A DNA stretch of 64,000 nt from Treponema socranskii subsp. buccale (GTDB taxonomy: Bacteria; Spirochaetota; Spirochaetia; Treponematales; Treponemataceae), in assembly GCF_024181585.1 (NCBI RefSeq), contig NZ_CP054258.1:1550001-1614000 (forward strand), read 5' to 3'. Of this stretch, positions 6,699-15,994 are shown in pieces. The notes beneath the pieces were generated by a model. The model saw only the letters and a list, made by a program, of their open reading frames with translations, did not search any database and had not been told where the DNA came from. Position numbers and translations under genes: made by a program. Numbering within the stretch: the stretch's first letter is position 1; each line of letters starts with the position of its first letter.

Positions 6699-8890
6699 TT
6701 TTTTGCTCCTCCGTCGATTTTCATCTCAGGGCACGACCTTCCGTCGGTGGCGCAGGATGAGCGCACAAAGGCGCATCTCGGAGCAAAGGGGCAGCCCCGC
6801 TCTGGGCACGACGGATCGCATACTTTTCCCGGAATCGATTTCATGCGCTCTTTCGTATAATGCATGCCGAAGTTTGCGGAAGATGCGAGGAGCGCTTTCG
6901 TATACGGATGGCGGGGGGATCGCACGATCGATTCGGCGCTACCCTCTTCCATCACTTTTCCGCCGTACATGACGATGATGCGGTCTGCGATGCGCGAAAC
7001 GACATCGATATTGTGGCTGATAAAGATGACCGAAAGTCCCTTTTCTTTTTGCAGGCGCACAAGCAGTGAAACGATTTGCGCTTGAATCGTCACGTCGAGG
7101 GCTGTCGTCGGCTCGTCCGCAATGAGCAGTTCGCAGCCCTGTGCGAGAGCGAGCGCTATGCCGATCCTTTGCAGCTGGCCGCCCGAAAATTGATGCGGAT
7201 AACTTGCAAGTCTTTTTCGCGGATCGGGAAGCCCTACTTCTTTCAACAGCGCTTCGGCTTTTTCGTACGCAGCATCCTTTGTACAGCTTTTGTCAATCGT
7301 GCGGAGCGCTTCGAAAAACACGCTTCCGACGGTTTGCAGCGGATCAAAGGAAAGCGCGGGCTCTTGAAAGATCATGCCGATCTTTTTGCCGCGGAATGCC
7401 CGCATCTCTTTTTCACCGAGCGCAGATAATTCCGTCCCTTCGAAATACACGCGTCCCGATCGAAATGTGTTTTGCGGAAGGAGATCCGGGATCGCACTTA
7501 CCGTCACCGATTTGCCGCTTCCCGATTCCCCGACGATGCCGAGCACTTCGCCCCTCTGCATCGAAAACGAAACGCCGCGCACGGCATAGACATCGATGCG
7601 TTTTCCTTCACGGAAAACGGTAAAGGTAACCGAAAGATTTTCGACCGAAAGAAAATTGCGTGCCGCCGGATACGCGCTGTGCACATCCGGCGCACCGCCA
7701 TCCTCCCCTTCGTGTGCGCTGTGCACATCCGGCGCACTTTCCGCATCGTCCGCCGCGCCTATGTCGAAAGCGGAGGGAGCGGTATGTCCGATCTCGCCGA
7801 AAGCCTGCGCTTTTTTTCGCCGAAACTTTTTTCCGGCGAAAACCGCGTGATACGGATCGAAGTAATCGCGGAGCGCGTCGCCTAAAAAATTGAACGCGAG
7901 CGTTACGGTCAAAAGCAAAAGCACCGGAGCGAGCAGCCACGGATAATTTTGCAGATTCGAAAGCGTTGAAATATTGCGGTTGATGAGAGAGCCCCAACTG
8001 ACGGCAGGATCGCTGATACCCAATCCGAGATACGAAAGCGTCGTTTCGCTCATGATAAAGCCCGGTACGCTGAGCGCAACGCTTACGATAAGAAGGCTCG
8101 CCGTCTGCGGTATGATGTGGCCGAAGATGATAACTGCCGGCGGGATTCCCTCAAGACGCGCGTCGAGAATAAAGTCTTCACGCTTTATCGCATGCACCAT
8201 GCCGCGTATCGTTCGGGCGCTCGACGGCCAGCCGACGAAAGCGAGGATCAGCGTGATGAGCGCGTAAGAAGTACCGCTGTCCGTCTGCGTGTGCAAAAGC
8301 GAGCGCAAAAATAAAATGAGATACAGGCTCGGAATGAGCATAAAAAATTCCGCAAGGCGCATGAGACTCCAGTCCGCAGCTCCTCCGTAAAAGCCCGCAA
8401 GCCCGCCCAAAAGGACGGCGAGCAGGAGCGAAACGGCGGATGCGGCAAAACCTATCGTAAGGGAAATGCGGCTTCCGTAGACGATGCGCGAAAAAAGATC
8501 GCGGCCGAGGTTGTCGGCGCCGAGGATAAAGACGGGATAGAGTTCACCCTTTTCGTCGGGGATCGTGCCGAAAAGGTGTCGGCTGCACGGGATAAGCCCG
8601 AGCAATTTGTAGGGTTCGCCTTTTACAAAAAACGTTACCCTTCGGTACTTTCCTTTGACGCGCGCGTATTTCCACGAAACGGGATCGAGGACGCGGCATT
8701 CCTGAGCTGCGATTCCCCGTTTCGTTATGCGGAGATTCGCAGGATGAAAGGTATCGCGGCCGAAGCTCATCGATGCGGGATAGGGCGCAACGAATTCCGC
8801 AAAGAGCATTACGATATATAAAATTGCAATGACGATAAGCGAAGCGAATGCGATGCGTTTCGTCTTTAAAAAATTAATAAATTTTTTCAT
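6695..8890 (-). CDS. oppCD: Fused oligopeptide permease-ATPase (OppC-OppD in one chain, 731 aa)
   Basis: Residues 1 to about 345 form an OppC-type permease: an N-terminal membrane helix, a large periplasmic insertion, then the BPD_transp_1 core with the EAA-like loop (DARLEGIPPAVIIFGHIIPQ). Residues about 405-731 are a complete OppD ATPase with Walker A GESGSGKS, signature FSGGQLQRIGIALALAQ and the C-terminal oligo/dipeptide domain. A proline/alanine-rich linker with a duplicated APDVHSA joins them. There is no stop or frameshift at the junction. The ATG at 8890 is preferred over an upstream in-frame codon because it follows GAGG and sits 7 nt after the oppB stop. Permease-ATPase fusion is uncommon among importers. 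Confidence 0.88.
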   Translation of the reverse strand: MKKFINFLKTKRIAFASLIVIAILYIVMLFAEFVAPYPASMSFGRDTFHPANLRITKRGIAAQECRVLDPVSWKYARVKGKYRRVTFFVKGEPYKLLGLIPCSRHLFGTIPDEKGELYPVFILGADNLGRDLFSRIVYGSRISLTIGFAASAVSLLLAVLLGGLAGFYGGAADWSLMRLAEFFMLIPSLYLILFLRSLLHTQTDSGTSYALITLILAFVGWPSSARTIRGMVHAIKREDFILDARLEGIPPAVIIFGHIIPQTASLLIVSVALSVPGFIMSETTLSYLGLGISDPAVSWGSLINRNISTLSNLQNYPWLLAPVLLLLTVTLAFNFLGDALRDYFDPYHAVFAGKKFRRKKAQAFGEIGHTAPSAFDIGAADDAESAPDVHSAHEGEDGGAPDVHSAYPAARNFLSVENLSVTFTVFREGKRIDVYAVRGVSFSMQRGEVLGIVGESGSGKSVTVSAIPDLLPQNTFRSGRVYFEGTELSALGEKEMRAFRGKKIGMIFQEPALSFDPLQTVGSVFFEALRTIDKSCTKDAAYEKAEALLKEVGLPDPRKRLASYPHQFSGGQLQRIGIALALAQGCELLIADEPTTALDVTIQAQIVSLLVRLQKEKGLSVIFISHNIDVVSRIADRIIVMYGGKVMEEGSAESIVRSPRHPYTKALLASSANFGMHYTKERMKSIPGKVCDPSCPERGCPFAPRCAFVRSSCATDGRSCPEMKIDGGAKK
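7674..7737 (-). repeat. Duplicated linker-coding repeat in oppCD
   Basis: Two identical 22-nt copies start at 7674 and 7716, a 42-nt period, and encode APDVHSA twice. They lie exactly in the linker between the permease and ATPase halves. Slippage at this repeat would change linker length by 14 residues without breaking frame. Confidence 0.8.
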
Positions 8891-8897
8891 GCGCGCC

Positions 8898-10019
8898 TCA
8901 CTGACTTCCGTAGCGGATGCGCGGATCGACAAAGGCGAGCGCGATATCGGAAGCGATCATACCGACGAGAACGAGGAACGAAATAAACATACTGTTCGCA
9001 AGCACGAGATTGATATCTTCCTGCAAAACCGCTTCATACATAAGACGCCCGATGCCCGGATAAGAGAAGATGATTTCAAGCACGAGAGAACCGGAAAAAA
9101 GACCCGCAAGCAAATTCGCGCTTCCCGTGATATACGGATTGAGCGTATTGCGGAACGCGTGATTGAAGTACACCCGCTTTTCGCTCGTACCGCGGGATCT
9201 CAATGCGGTAATATAGGGCATTCCCATTTGATCGAGCATCGTCGCGCGTATCATGCGGAGCGTGGCGACGGTGCCGCCCAAAAACGAAGCGAAGAGCGGA
9301 AGAAATGTGTGATGTATATAAGAAAGCACAAATCGTCCGGGAGAAAGCGAAAACGGAAAATCGGGATAAGCGGTCACCGGAAAAAGACCGGTAGCCGATG
9401 CGAAGAGCTGCAGCAAAATCAAAAGCAGTATGCCCGGAAACGCGTGAAAAAAAAGTGCGACGAAAGTTACCGCCGTGTCGAGTTTCGTGCCCGCTTTGCT
9501 TGCAAGGTAGACGCCGAGCAAAAAAGACGTAAAGGTAATGCACACGAGCGAAATGAGATTCAGCACGACGGAATTGACCAGGCGCGATTTTATCAAAAAA
9601 GAAACCGGTGCACGAGAAACGAGAGACACGCCCAAATCGCGATGGACGACGACGCGGCCGAGCCACTTCCAATACTGCACGAAAAAGGGACGGTCGAGTC
9701 CGTACTCCGCGCGGAGGGATGCCATCTGTTCGGAAGAAAACGCGTTGTCGGCTTTTGCGCCGGAAGCTGAAGGAGCGCTTTGCGCACTCGACATGATCTG
9801 CTGCGTCATCATCCGGTCGACGATATCGCCGGGAGCGAGCGCCATAAGAGCGAACATCGAAAGGCCGAGTAAAAAAAGAAGAGCAAGCATCGTGATAAAA
9901 CGGGCGCTTATATACGACGCGAGCGGAAAACTTTTTCGAAACCTCCGCCACGGAAACGAAAGCGAGCCGAAGGCGGCAGCGATTATATTGTTACTATTGA
10001 TTTTATCCGTACTACGCAT
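8898..10019 (-). CDS. oppB: Oligopeptide ABC importer permease OppB/DppB
   Basis: This 373-residue inner-membrane permease forms the transport channel with the OppC half of the next gene. After a 40-residue basic N-terminus comes the first helix (ITMLALLFLLGLSMFALMAL) and the OppB signature APGDIVD. The BPD_transp_1 domain carries the EAA loop (YITALRSRGTSEKRVYFNHA). The family ending VDPRIRYG is present. The extended N-terminus is longer than usual. The ATG at 10019 is preferred over the GTG one codon upstream. It starts 9 nt after the oppA stop, and 7 nt separate its stop from oppCD. Confidence 0.92.
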   Translation of the reverse strand: MRSTDKINSNNIIAAAFGSLSFPWRRFRKSFPLASYISARFITMLALLFLLGLSMFALMALAPGDIVDRMMTQQIMSSAQSAPSASGAKADNAFSSEQMASLRAEYGLDRPFFVQYWKWLGRVVVHRDLGVSLVSRAPVSFLIKSRLVNSVVLNLISLVCITFTSFLLGVYLASKAGTKLDTAVTFVALFFHAFPGILLLILLQLFASATGLFPVTAYPDFPFSLSPGRFVLSYIHHTFLPLFASFLGGTVATLRMIRATMLDQMGMPYITALRSRGTSEKRVYFNHAFRNTLNPYITGSANLLAGLFSGSLVLEIIFSYPGIGRLMYEAVLQEDINLVLANSMFISFLVLVGMIASDIALAFVDPRIRYGSQ

Positions 10020-10028
10020 CACAGTGTC

Positions 10029-11840
10029 CTATTGTTTTAAAAAAACGTAATCGAGCATCGCACCGTTCAGATTGTCGTAATACACGTTCGACTGATCCCA
10101 TCGGTTTCGAATCGCAAAAAAGCTGCGGGGACGGACGAGATAGATGACGGGACACTCGTCGAGTAAAATCCGCTGGTATTCGTTCCAAATCGCAAAGGCA
10201 GCCTCCCGATCTATCGTATAGTTTCCCTTACTGTAGAGCCGGTCGATACGCGCTTCCCATTCGGTTGCGGGAGATGCCTGCAGCGGGTGCCACAAGTGCA
10301 GGTTTCCGGACGAGGGCCACACGTTGCTCCCCTGCGACGGAAAGAGCGGAGTGCCGAGCGCGATGATCACCGACTGCCAATCGTAAGTTGCCGTCAAAGA
10401 TTCGACGAGCTTTTGAAAATCGACTTGGCGGACGTTTACCTTTATGCCCGCCTTTGCACATTCGTCGGCGATGATCTGCGCGATATCGTTTGCAAGCGTA
10501 CTCGTCGACGGAATCGCCAAATCGAATTCGACAAGAGCACCTTTCGAATCATAGAGAACGCCGCCCTTCTCTTCCATGCCGCATTTTTTTAATATTTTTT
10601 TTGCCTCGTCGACGTCGTAGCGCCAACGGAGCGTTATATCGGGATTGTAGTACGGATTTGCACGAGAGAAAAAATAGTACATCGGCTCGGCAAGTCCCCG
10701 ATACGTCTGCACGATGATGCGCTCTCGATTTAAAAGGCAGCTCATCGCCTGACGGAATTCCTTTTTCGTAAACCACGAATAAAAAGGTTTTTCTTCGTTT
10801 ACGGGATTTTGATTGAACGACCACAGAGAAGATCCGAGCGAGCCTTCGGCGTTGTACACCGTAAAATCTTTTTGATCGGCGACCGCTTCGTTTACGTCTT
10901 CGGGACGGAGCTGATACGTTTCGAGTTTTCCCTGACGGAACAAAAGGTAATCCGTGTTTTCATCTCCGACGATCTGCAAAACTTTTTCTTCGGGATAAGG
11001 TTCCGAGATTCCGTTTGCGTCTTTATTCCAATAGTGAGGATTGCGCTTGAGTACGATGCGCTGAGAAGGCGCATATTCTGCGATATACCACTTGCCCGCC
11101 GAGGGAAGAGATCGCAGGGAAGACGCGATGCTGAAAAGATTTTTTACAGCGTCGACGCCGCCCGCCTCTTTTGCCGGACGATAGATAAAAGACGGACAGA
11201 TATTCATATTGACTGCAAGGAGGGGTTCGGCGACGATGCGCGGAAACAGAAAATCGAAACGCTTTTCATCGATTTTTACGATATCGATATGGCGGACGGA
11301 ACCGTCGTCCATCGTCATAAACTGCTGCGGATAACCGGAGCTTTGAAAGGCTTTGTCACCCGCAATTTCATCATACCAAAAAACGACATCGTCGCTCGTA
11401 ACGGGAATCCTTTCAGGCGAATCGTAATACGTCCAGTACATATCGTCACGGAGCGTACAGTGCAGCGTGAGCGTTCCTTTTTGCCTGTCGATGTCGATCG
11501 CGTAAGAGGCGGCGCGCGGCGACCACTTTCGAAGCGTCGGATCGTAATCGAAAAGAAAATCGGTCGTCTGCGCGATAAGGGAACTCGAAGAGGCGTCGCG
11601 TTCGGCGATATAGTGATTGAACGTTTTCGGATCGGTCATAACCGAATCGTACCACGTACCGCCCGCCCTTCCCGGAACATAGGGGCCGCCCGTCCACGGC
11701 TTCGATCGAGTGTGCGAAAGCATTTCGCCGTTCATCGCTTCAATCGCCGAATCGATTTCTTTTTCGGTCATTTCGGGAACGCGCGTGCACGAAGCACAGA
11801 CGCAAAGCAAAGTGGCGGCAAATATCGCTATACGCTTCAT
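10029..11840 (-). CDS. oppA: Oligopeptide-binding lipoprotein OppA/DppA (SBP family 5)
   Basis: This 603-residue solute-binding protein delivers peptides to OppBCDF. A signal peptide ends at CASC with likely lipidated Cys18; the -3 Cys is unusual for a lipobox. Family SBP_bac_5 signals include MTDPKTFNHYIAERDASSS, the segment around FRQAMSCLLNRERI, and the C-terminal region around YQRILLDECPVIYLVRPRSF. The first gene of its operon, it has no Shine-Dalgarno sequence: the -10 GACAAT is only 5 nt from the ATG, implying a leaderless mRNA. Downstream genes carry conventional ribosome binding sites. Specificity (oligopeptide, dipeptide or other) is not determined. Confidence 0.9.
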   Translation of the reverse strand: MKRIAIFAATLLCVCASCTRVPEMTEKEIDSAIEAMNGEMLSHTRSKPWTGGPYVPGRAGGTWYDSVMTDPKTFNHYIAERDASSSSLIAQTTDFLFDYDPTLRKWSPRAASYAIDIDRQKGTLTLHCTLRDDMYWTYYDSPERIPVTSDDVVFWYDEIAGDKAFQSSGYPQQFMTMDDGSVRHIDIVKIDEKRFDFLFPRIVAEPLLAVNMNICPSFIYRPAKEAGGVDAVKNLFSIASSLRSLPSAGKWYIAEYAPSQRIVLKRNPHYWNKDANGISEPYPEEKVLQIVGDENTDYLLFRQGKLETYQLRPEDVNEAVADQKDFTVYNAEGSLGSSLWSFNQNPVNEEKPFYSWFTKKEFRQAMSCLLNRERIIVQTYRGLAEPMYYFFSRANPYYNPDITLRWRYDVDEAKKILKKCGMEEKGGVLYDSKGALVEFDLAIPSTSTLANDIAQIIADECAKAGIKVNVRQVDFQKLVESLTATYDWQSVIIALGTPLFPSQGSNVWPSSGNLHLWHPLQASPATEWEARIDRLYSKGNYTIDREAAFAIWNEYQRILLDECPVIYLVRPRSFFAIRNRWDQSNVYYDNLNGAMLDYVFLKQ

Positions 11841-11845
11841 AGCTT

Positions 11846-11874
11846 ATTGTCGCACATTGAAAAGAACGCGTCAA
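11846..11874 (-). promoter_or_regulatory. opp operon promoter, leaderless arrangement
   Basis: On the minus strand TTGACG (11874-11869), a 17-bp spacer and GACAAT (11851-11846) are followed by five bases and the oppA ATG. Confidence 0.6.
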
Positions 11875-11877
11875 CTT

Positions 11878-11912
11878 GCAGGAATGCAGGAATTTAGTAT
11901 CGAGGAATTTAG
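11878..11912. repeat. Iterated GGAAT repeats upstream of the opp promoter
   Basis: GCAGGAAT occurs at 11878-11885 and 11886-11893 in tandem. GGAATTTAG occurs at 11889-11897 and 11904-11912. The block lies just upstream of the -35 of the opp promoter, where an activator would bind. No known motif is matched. Confidence 0.35.
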
Positions 11913-11937
11913 GGCAAAACGATTTTAAAAAGCAAAA

Positions 11938-11976
11938 GAGCCGTCTCAAAAGCGGTCAGCTTTTTCGACAGCCCCT
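11938..11976. repeat. Dispersed hairpin repeat, copy B
   Basis: GAGCCGTCTCAAAAGC (11938-11953) faces GCTTTTTCGACAGCC (11959-11973). It is read in the opposite orientation to the related copy at 3938-3970. It lies between the opp promoter and the end of the oad operon, and probably ends transcription from oadB. Confidence 0.45.
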
Positions 11977-12042
11977 TCGATCGGCCGCATCTTAAGCCGA
12001 TGTTATTGATTATTAATTTATACAGGTGCGGCGCACACGATC

Positions 12043-13473
12043 TTAACCGTACGTTGCGATAAAGACGCCGGCCGCGATTGCGGTTCCGATAACGCCTGAA
12101 ACGTTCGGTCCCATCGCATTCATGAGCAGGAAGTTCGACGGATCGTATTCCATACCGACTTTATTTGAAACGCGGGCGGCCATGGGAACTGCGGAAACGC
12201 CTGCGGATCCGATAAGCGGGTTGATCTTTTTATCTTTCGGTAAAAAGACGTTCATCAGTTTCGCCATCAAAAGGCCGCCTATCGTCGCGATGATAAATGC
12301 GATGAGGCCCAGCGCGATGATACCGAACGAACTCGGATTGATGATCTTTTCGGGCGTCATCTGAGCGCCGACGCCGAGCGACAGCAAAATGGAAACGATG
12401 TTCATCAATTCGTTTTGAATCGTTTTGGAAAGACGCTCGACGATGCCGACTTCTTTAACAAAATTGCCGAATGCGAGCATACCGATAAGAGGAGCGGCAG
12501 GCGGTAAAAGCAAAATCGTCAGGATAAGCAGCATGAGCGGAAAGAGGATCTTTTCCGTGCGCGAAACGGGACGAAGCTGCGGCATCGCAATGCGTCGTTC
12601 GTGATGCGTCGTCAGCAATTTCATGATGGGCGGCTGGATAAGCGGTACGAGCGCCATGTACGAATACGCGGCAACTGCGACGACGGCCATCATTTCGGGA
12701 GCGAGTTTTCCCGCCACGTAGATCGTCGTCGGACCGTCCGCGCCTCCGATGATCGAAATCGCACAAGCTTGCAGCATATTGTAATCGACGTCGGGAATTA
12801 AATTGAAAAGGGCGACGCCGAACATCGTCGCAAAGACGCCGAGCTGAGCGGCTCCTCCGAGAAGCGCGGTTTTCGGATTTGCGATGAGCGGGCCGAAGTC
12901 CGTCATGGCGCCGATTCCCATAAAGATGAGCATCGGGAAAAATTCGTTTCCGACGCCCGCCGTATAGATAATGTGCAGCATACCGTGAGGCGCTTCTATC
13001 ATGCCCGCGCCGAGTATATTTGCGAAGACGGTGCCGAAGCCGATCGGGATCAAAAGGAGCGGTTCGAAGCCCCACGCGGCTCCGAGATAGATTATTAAAA
13101 ATCCGATCGCGATCATGATGAGGCTGTACCACGCGGGCACCGTAACTCCCGCAAAGGGATCGTTCGCCTGCTGTGCAGCGGATGCGGCCGCTGCCGCTTT
13201 TTCCGCCGCCCTTTCCGCGACGGTTTTCGTGTGAATCATCTGGTAGATGCCGGTGTTTTCCCAAATGTTTTCGATAAAGGTTCCGACATCGATATTTTTG
13301 ATTCCCTCCGAATTTTTGATCTTCGCGGTATTCATCGTGCGGAACGATGCGCGCTCTTCGTACGTGTCTTGCGCGAACGCCGCAGGGCGCACGAGGGAAA
13401 ACACCGATGCGACGCCGAGTATCAAAAACATCGTAATAAAGATACGTCGAGTACTTTGTTTTGTCGTATTCAT
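12043..13473 (-). CDS. oadB: Sodium-pumping oxaloacetate decarboxylase beta subunit
   Basis: This 476-residue inner-membrane protein decarboxylates carboxybiotin and couples it to sodium export. The conserved core starts at about residue 110. It contains [19 protein letters not shown], the re-entrant motif [18 protein letters not shown] with the essential Asp, and the C-terminal [20 protein letters not shown]. An N-terminal extension of about 110 residues has a signal-like helix and an Ala-rich coiled segment ([17 protein letters not shown]) not found in the minimal subunit. It is third in the operon, 11 nt after oadA. Methylmalonyl-CoA or glutaconyl-CoA decarboxylase beta subunits are close relatives, but the alpha subunit decides for oxaloacetate. 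Confidence 0.93.
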   Translation of the reverse strand: MNTTKQSTRRIFITMFLILGVASVFSLVRPAAFAQDTYEERASFRTMNTAKIKNSEGIKNIDVGTFIENIWENTGIYQMIHTKTVAERAAEKAAAAASAAQQANDPFAGVTVPAWYSLIMIAIGFLIIYLGAAWGFEPLLLIPIGFGTVFANILGAGMIEAPHGMLHIIYTAGVGNEFFPMLIFMGIGAMTDFGPLIANPKTALLGGAAQLGVFATMFGVALFNLIPDVDYNMLQACAISIIGGADGPTTIYVAGKLAPEMMAVVAVAAYSYMALVPLIQPPIMKLLTTHHERRIAMPQLRPVSRTEKILFPLMLLILTILLLPPAAPLIGMLAFGNFVKEVGIVERLSKTIQNELMNIVSILLSLGVGAQMTPEKIINPSSFGIIALGLIAFIIATIGGLLMAKLMNVFLPKDKKINPLIGSAGVSAVPMAARVSNKVGMEYDPSNFLLMNAMGPNVSGVIGTAIAAGVFIATYG

Positions 13474-13484
13474 ACTGCCTTCCC

Positions 13485-15560
13485 TTATTTGATTTCAGCG
13501 AGCGCCTGACCCGCCGTAATCTGAGTACCCGGCTGAACGAGGAAGTGAACGGCGCCGGCCGCACCTGCTTTGATTTCCAATTCCATCTTCATCGACTCGA
13601 TCATGATAACCGTCGTATCGGCTTTTACCTGATCGCCTTCAGCGACTTCATAGCGCAAAAGCGTTCCGGCAACCGGAGCATTTACGGGTTTTCCGCCCGT
13701 CGAAGAAGCGTGAGAAACGGGAGCGGCTTTCGGGGCAGGAGCTGCTGCGGGCTTCGGAGCCGGTGCCGCCGCGACGGTGCCGCCGAGAGTCGCGATAACT
13801 TGTCCCGCCGCAATCTGAGCGCCCGGCTGTGCGATAAAGTTTACCTTTCCGTCGGAGGGAGCTTTTACTTCGAGTTCCATCTTCATCGATTCGATCATCA
13901 AAACGGTGTCGCCTTTTTTTACTTCGGCGCCGTTTTGCGCCACATAGCGCAAAAGCGTTCCCGCAACAGGCGCTTTGATATCCGCGCCGCCCGTAACGAC
14001 GGGTGCGGATACGGGCGCAGATGAGGGGGCGGCATCGCCGAAGGAAACATTATACGACGTACCGTTTACTATGATGGTATCGCTTCCCGCGCTCGTCGTA
14101 ACCGAGTAGGGAGTACCGTTTACGTTTACCGTGTACGATCCCGATTTCGGCGCGCTTGCAGGAGCGCTTTCGGAAGCGGGTTTTGCGCCGAAAGTTTTTT
14201 GCGCATCGACCGGACCCTTTGAGCGCTCTTTGAAAAACTTTTCGGCAACTTTCGGGAACATCGCGTACGTCAAAACGTCTTCGTCGCTTCCGTCTCCGCC
14301 CGCTTTTTTTGCATCTTCGACGCATTTATCCCATTCGTTTGCGATGAGATCGGCGGGGCGGCACGTAACGACTGAGTCCATATTGTTTTGCTTGAGCGCT
14401 TCTTTTTGCAGATCGGCATTGACCGCCGCAGGAGTCGCTCCGTATCGTCCGGTAAGGAGATCGCGGAATTCCTGCGTAAGACGCGCATAGCGTCCGAAAA
14501 GCACGTTGAACACCGCCTGCGTACCGACGATTTGGCTTGTCGGAGTTACGAGCGGCACGTAGCCCACGTCTTTTTGCACGAGCGGAATCTCTTTCAATAC
14601 CTCGTCGATTTTATCCGCCGCGCCCTGCTCTTTCAGCTGCTTTTCGAGGTTCGAAAGCATACCGCCAGGGACTTGCGAAACGAGGATGCGCGTATCGGCT
14701 CCGTGGAATTTCGATTCGAGGGACGCGTAGTGTTCGCGCACGTCGCGAAAGTACGCCGCGATTTCGAGGAGCGCTTTCGTGTCGAGTCCCGTATCGTATT
14801 CGGAACCTTTGAGCATTTCGACGACGGTTTCCGTCGGGCTGTGGGACGTTCCCATCGCCATGGAAGAAATGGCCGTATCGAGGACATCGGCTCCCGCTTC
14901 CGACGCTTTCAAAAGCGTCGCGACGCTCAAGCCCGTCGTCGAGTGCGAGTGAATTTCGATCGGCATATCGACTTTCGCTTTGATCGCTTTAACGAGGTCG
15001 TAGGCTTCAAAGGGTTTTAACAAACCGGACATATCTTTGATACAGATCGAATCCGCGCCGAATTCGGCATAGCGCTTGGCCAAATCGGCGTACACTTCTT
15101 TTGTGTGATAGGGCGTCGTCGCATAGGAGATCGCCATCTGCACGTGTTTGCCGGTTTTTTTTGCGGCTTTCGCCGAACGTTCGAGGTTACGCGGATCGTT
15201 GCACGCATCGAAAATGCGGAAAATGCCGATACCGTTTTTTGCGGCGGCTTCGACGAACTTATCGACGACGTCGTCGGCATAGTGACGGTATCCCAAAAGG
15301 TTTTGACCGCGCAACAGCATCATAATCTTCGTATGGGGCATCGCCGCGTGAAGTTTGCGCAGGCGTTCCCACGGATCTTCATTTAAAAAGCGGATACACG
15401 AATCGTAGGTCGCGCCTCCCCATGCTTCGGCGGAATAATAGCCGATTTTATCGATCATCGGACATGCGGGAAGCATATCCGCAGTTGTCATACGAGTTGC
15501 GAGCAGCGATTGATGCGCATCGCGTAAAACGAGTTCCGTAATGTGGACTTTCTTTGCCAT
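13485..15560 (-). CDS. oadA: Oxaloacetate decarboxylase alpha subunit with two biotinyl domains
   Basis: This 691-residue protein transfers carboxylate from oxaloacetate to biotin. The N-terminal carboxyltransferase domain ([26 protein letters not shown], then the metal-site HSHSTTGLS) is followed by the PYC_OADA domain to about residue 460. A linker with NGTPYSV follows, then two complete biotinyl domains, each with IESMKMELE and its biotin-accepting lysine, about 580 and 660. One domain is the norm. The Ala/Pro linkers between them are typical swinging arms. It sits between oadG and oadB in a three-gene operon. Pyruvate carboxylase subunit B is the alternative, but the oadG and oadB neighbours argue against it. 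Confidence 0.94.
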   Translation of the reverse strand: MAKKVHITELVLRDAHQSLLATRMTTADMLPACPMIDKIGYYSAEAWGGATYDSCIRFLNEDPWERLRKLHAAMPHTKIMMLLRGQNLLGYRHYADDVVDKFVEAAAKNGIGIFRIFDACNDPRNLERSAKAAKKTGKHVQMAISYATTPYHTKEVYADLAKRYAEFGADSICIKDMSGLLKPFEAYDLVKAIKAKVDMPIEIHSHSTTGLSVATLLKASEAGADVLDTAISSMAMGTSHSPTETVVEMLKGSEYDTGLDTKALLEIAAYFRDVREHYASLESKFHGADTRILVSQVPGGMLSNLEKQLKEQGAADKIDEVLKEIPLVQKDVGYVPLVTPTSQIVGTQAVFNVLFGRYARLTQEFRDLLTGRYGATPAAVNADLQKEALKQNNMDSVVTCRPADLIANEWDKCVEDAKKAGGDGSDEDVLTYAMFPKVAEKFFKERSKGPVDAQKTFGAKPASESAPASAPKSGSYTVNVNGTPYSVTTSAGSDTIIVNGTSYNVSFGDAAPSSAPVSAPVVTGGADIKAPVAGTLLRYVAQNGAEVKKGDTVLMIESMKMELEVKAPSDGKVNFIAQPGAQIAAGQVIATLGGTVAAAPAPKPAAAPAPKAAPVSHASSTGGKPVNAPVAGTLLRYEVAEGDQVKADTTVIMIESMKMELEIKAGAAGAVHFLVQPGTQITAGQALAEIK

Positions 15561-15578
15561 AGTGTTTTCCTTGATGAT

Positions 15579-15812
15579 TTATTTGTGAACGGCGGCGGCG
15601 ATCGCGGCGATAATCGCGTCGTCATGCTTTGCCGGTGCGGGTACGGGAGCTTGCGCAGTTTCTTTTTTTTCTTCTTTATCGAGTTTGAGCGCACGGAGCA
15701 CAACGTGAAGCAGGTACATGCACAAAATCATGATAATAAGAAAAGAGAATACAACGCCCATTCCGAGCAGCGTGAGTATGCCGCTCTGCTGAAGCATTTC
15801 AGCTATTGTCAT
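15579..15812 (-). CDS. oadG: Oxaloacetate decarboxylase gamma-type subunit
   Basis: This 77-residue protein has one N-terminal membrane helix (LTLLGMGVVFSFLIIMILCM) followed by a charged, Pro/Ala-rich tail ending in DDAIIAAIAAAVHK. That is the OadG plan: a membrane anchor that holds the alpha subunit to beta. The C-terminal AIIAAIAAAV motif is typical of the family. The ATG at 15812 follows GGAGG, so an upstream in-frame start is rejected. It is first in the operon, 18 nt before oadA. Confidence 0.85.
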   Translation of the reverse strand: MTIAEMLQQSGILTLLGMGVVFSFLIIMILCMYLLHVVLRALKLDKEEKKETAQAPVPAPAKHDDAIIAAIAAAVHK

Positions 15813-15826
15813 ATTTCCTCCAACGC

Positions 15827-15846
15827 GGTATTGCGCTCGCAATACC
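15827..15846. promoter_or_regulatory. 20-bp palindrome in the oad leader
   Basis: GGTATTGCG and CGCAATACC flank a 2-bp centre, giving a perfect 20-bp palindrome. It is positioned between the oad promoter and the Shine-Dalgarno sequence of oadG, as expected of an operator or a leader hairpin. Confidence 0.5.
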
Positions 15847-15873
15847 TATTGATTTAAAAAAACGATTATTTCG

Positions 15874-15902
15874 ATTGTAGAATAATGCGGCCTTTTTTTC
15901 AA
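15874..15902 (-). promoter_or_regulatory. oad operon promoter
   Basis: On the minus strand TTGAAA (15902-15897), a 17-bp spacer and TACAAT (15879-15874) precede oadG, with a leader of about 55 nt carrying the 20-bp palindrome. Confidence 0.55.
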
Positions 15903-15960
15903 GCAGGCTATCGCTTTTCCGGATGATTGAAAATCGTTTCGTTTCGATCGTTTTTACATA

Positions 15961-15988
15961 TTGCGTTTTCGAAAAGTCGTGCTATACT
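15961..15988 (+). promoter_or_regulatory. Putative leaderless promoter of the YhhN-family gene
   Basis: TTGCGT (15961-15966), a 16-bp spacer and TATACT (15983-15988) stand six bases before the ATG at 15995. No Shine-Dalgarno sequence is present. Confidence 0.5.
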
Positions 15989-15994
15989 GAATTT

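Noticed and set aside
8829-9770. A 313-codon plus-strand frame opposite oppB
   Set aside because: It is Arg/Lys/His-rich without domains and lies wholly against a clear permease gene.
10809-11897. A 362-codon plus-strand frame opposite oppA
   Set aside because: It is low-quality basic sequence, and oppA on the other strand has clear family motifs and a promoter.
12455-13564. A 369-codon minus-strand frame overlapping oadB in another phase
   Set aside because: The product is Arg-rich and has no motifs. OadB covers the same DNA with a strong family match.
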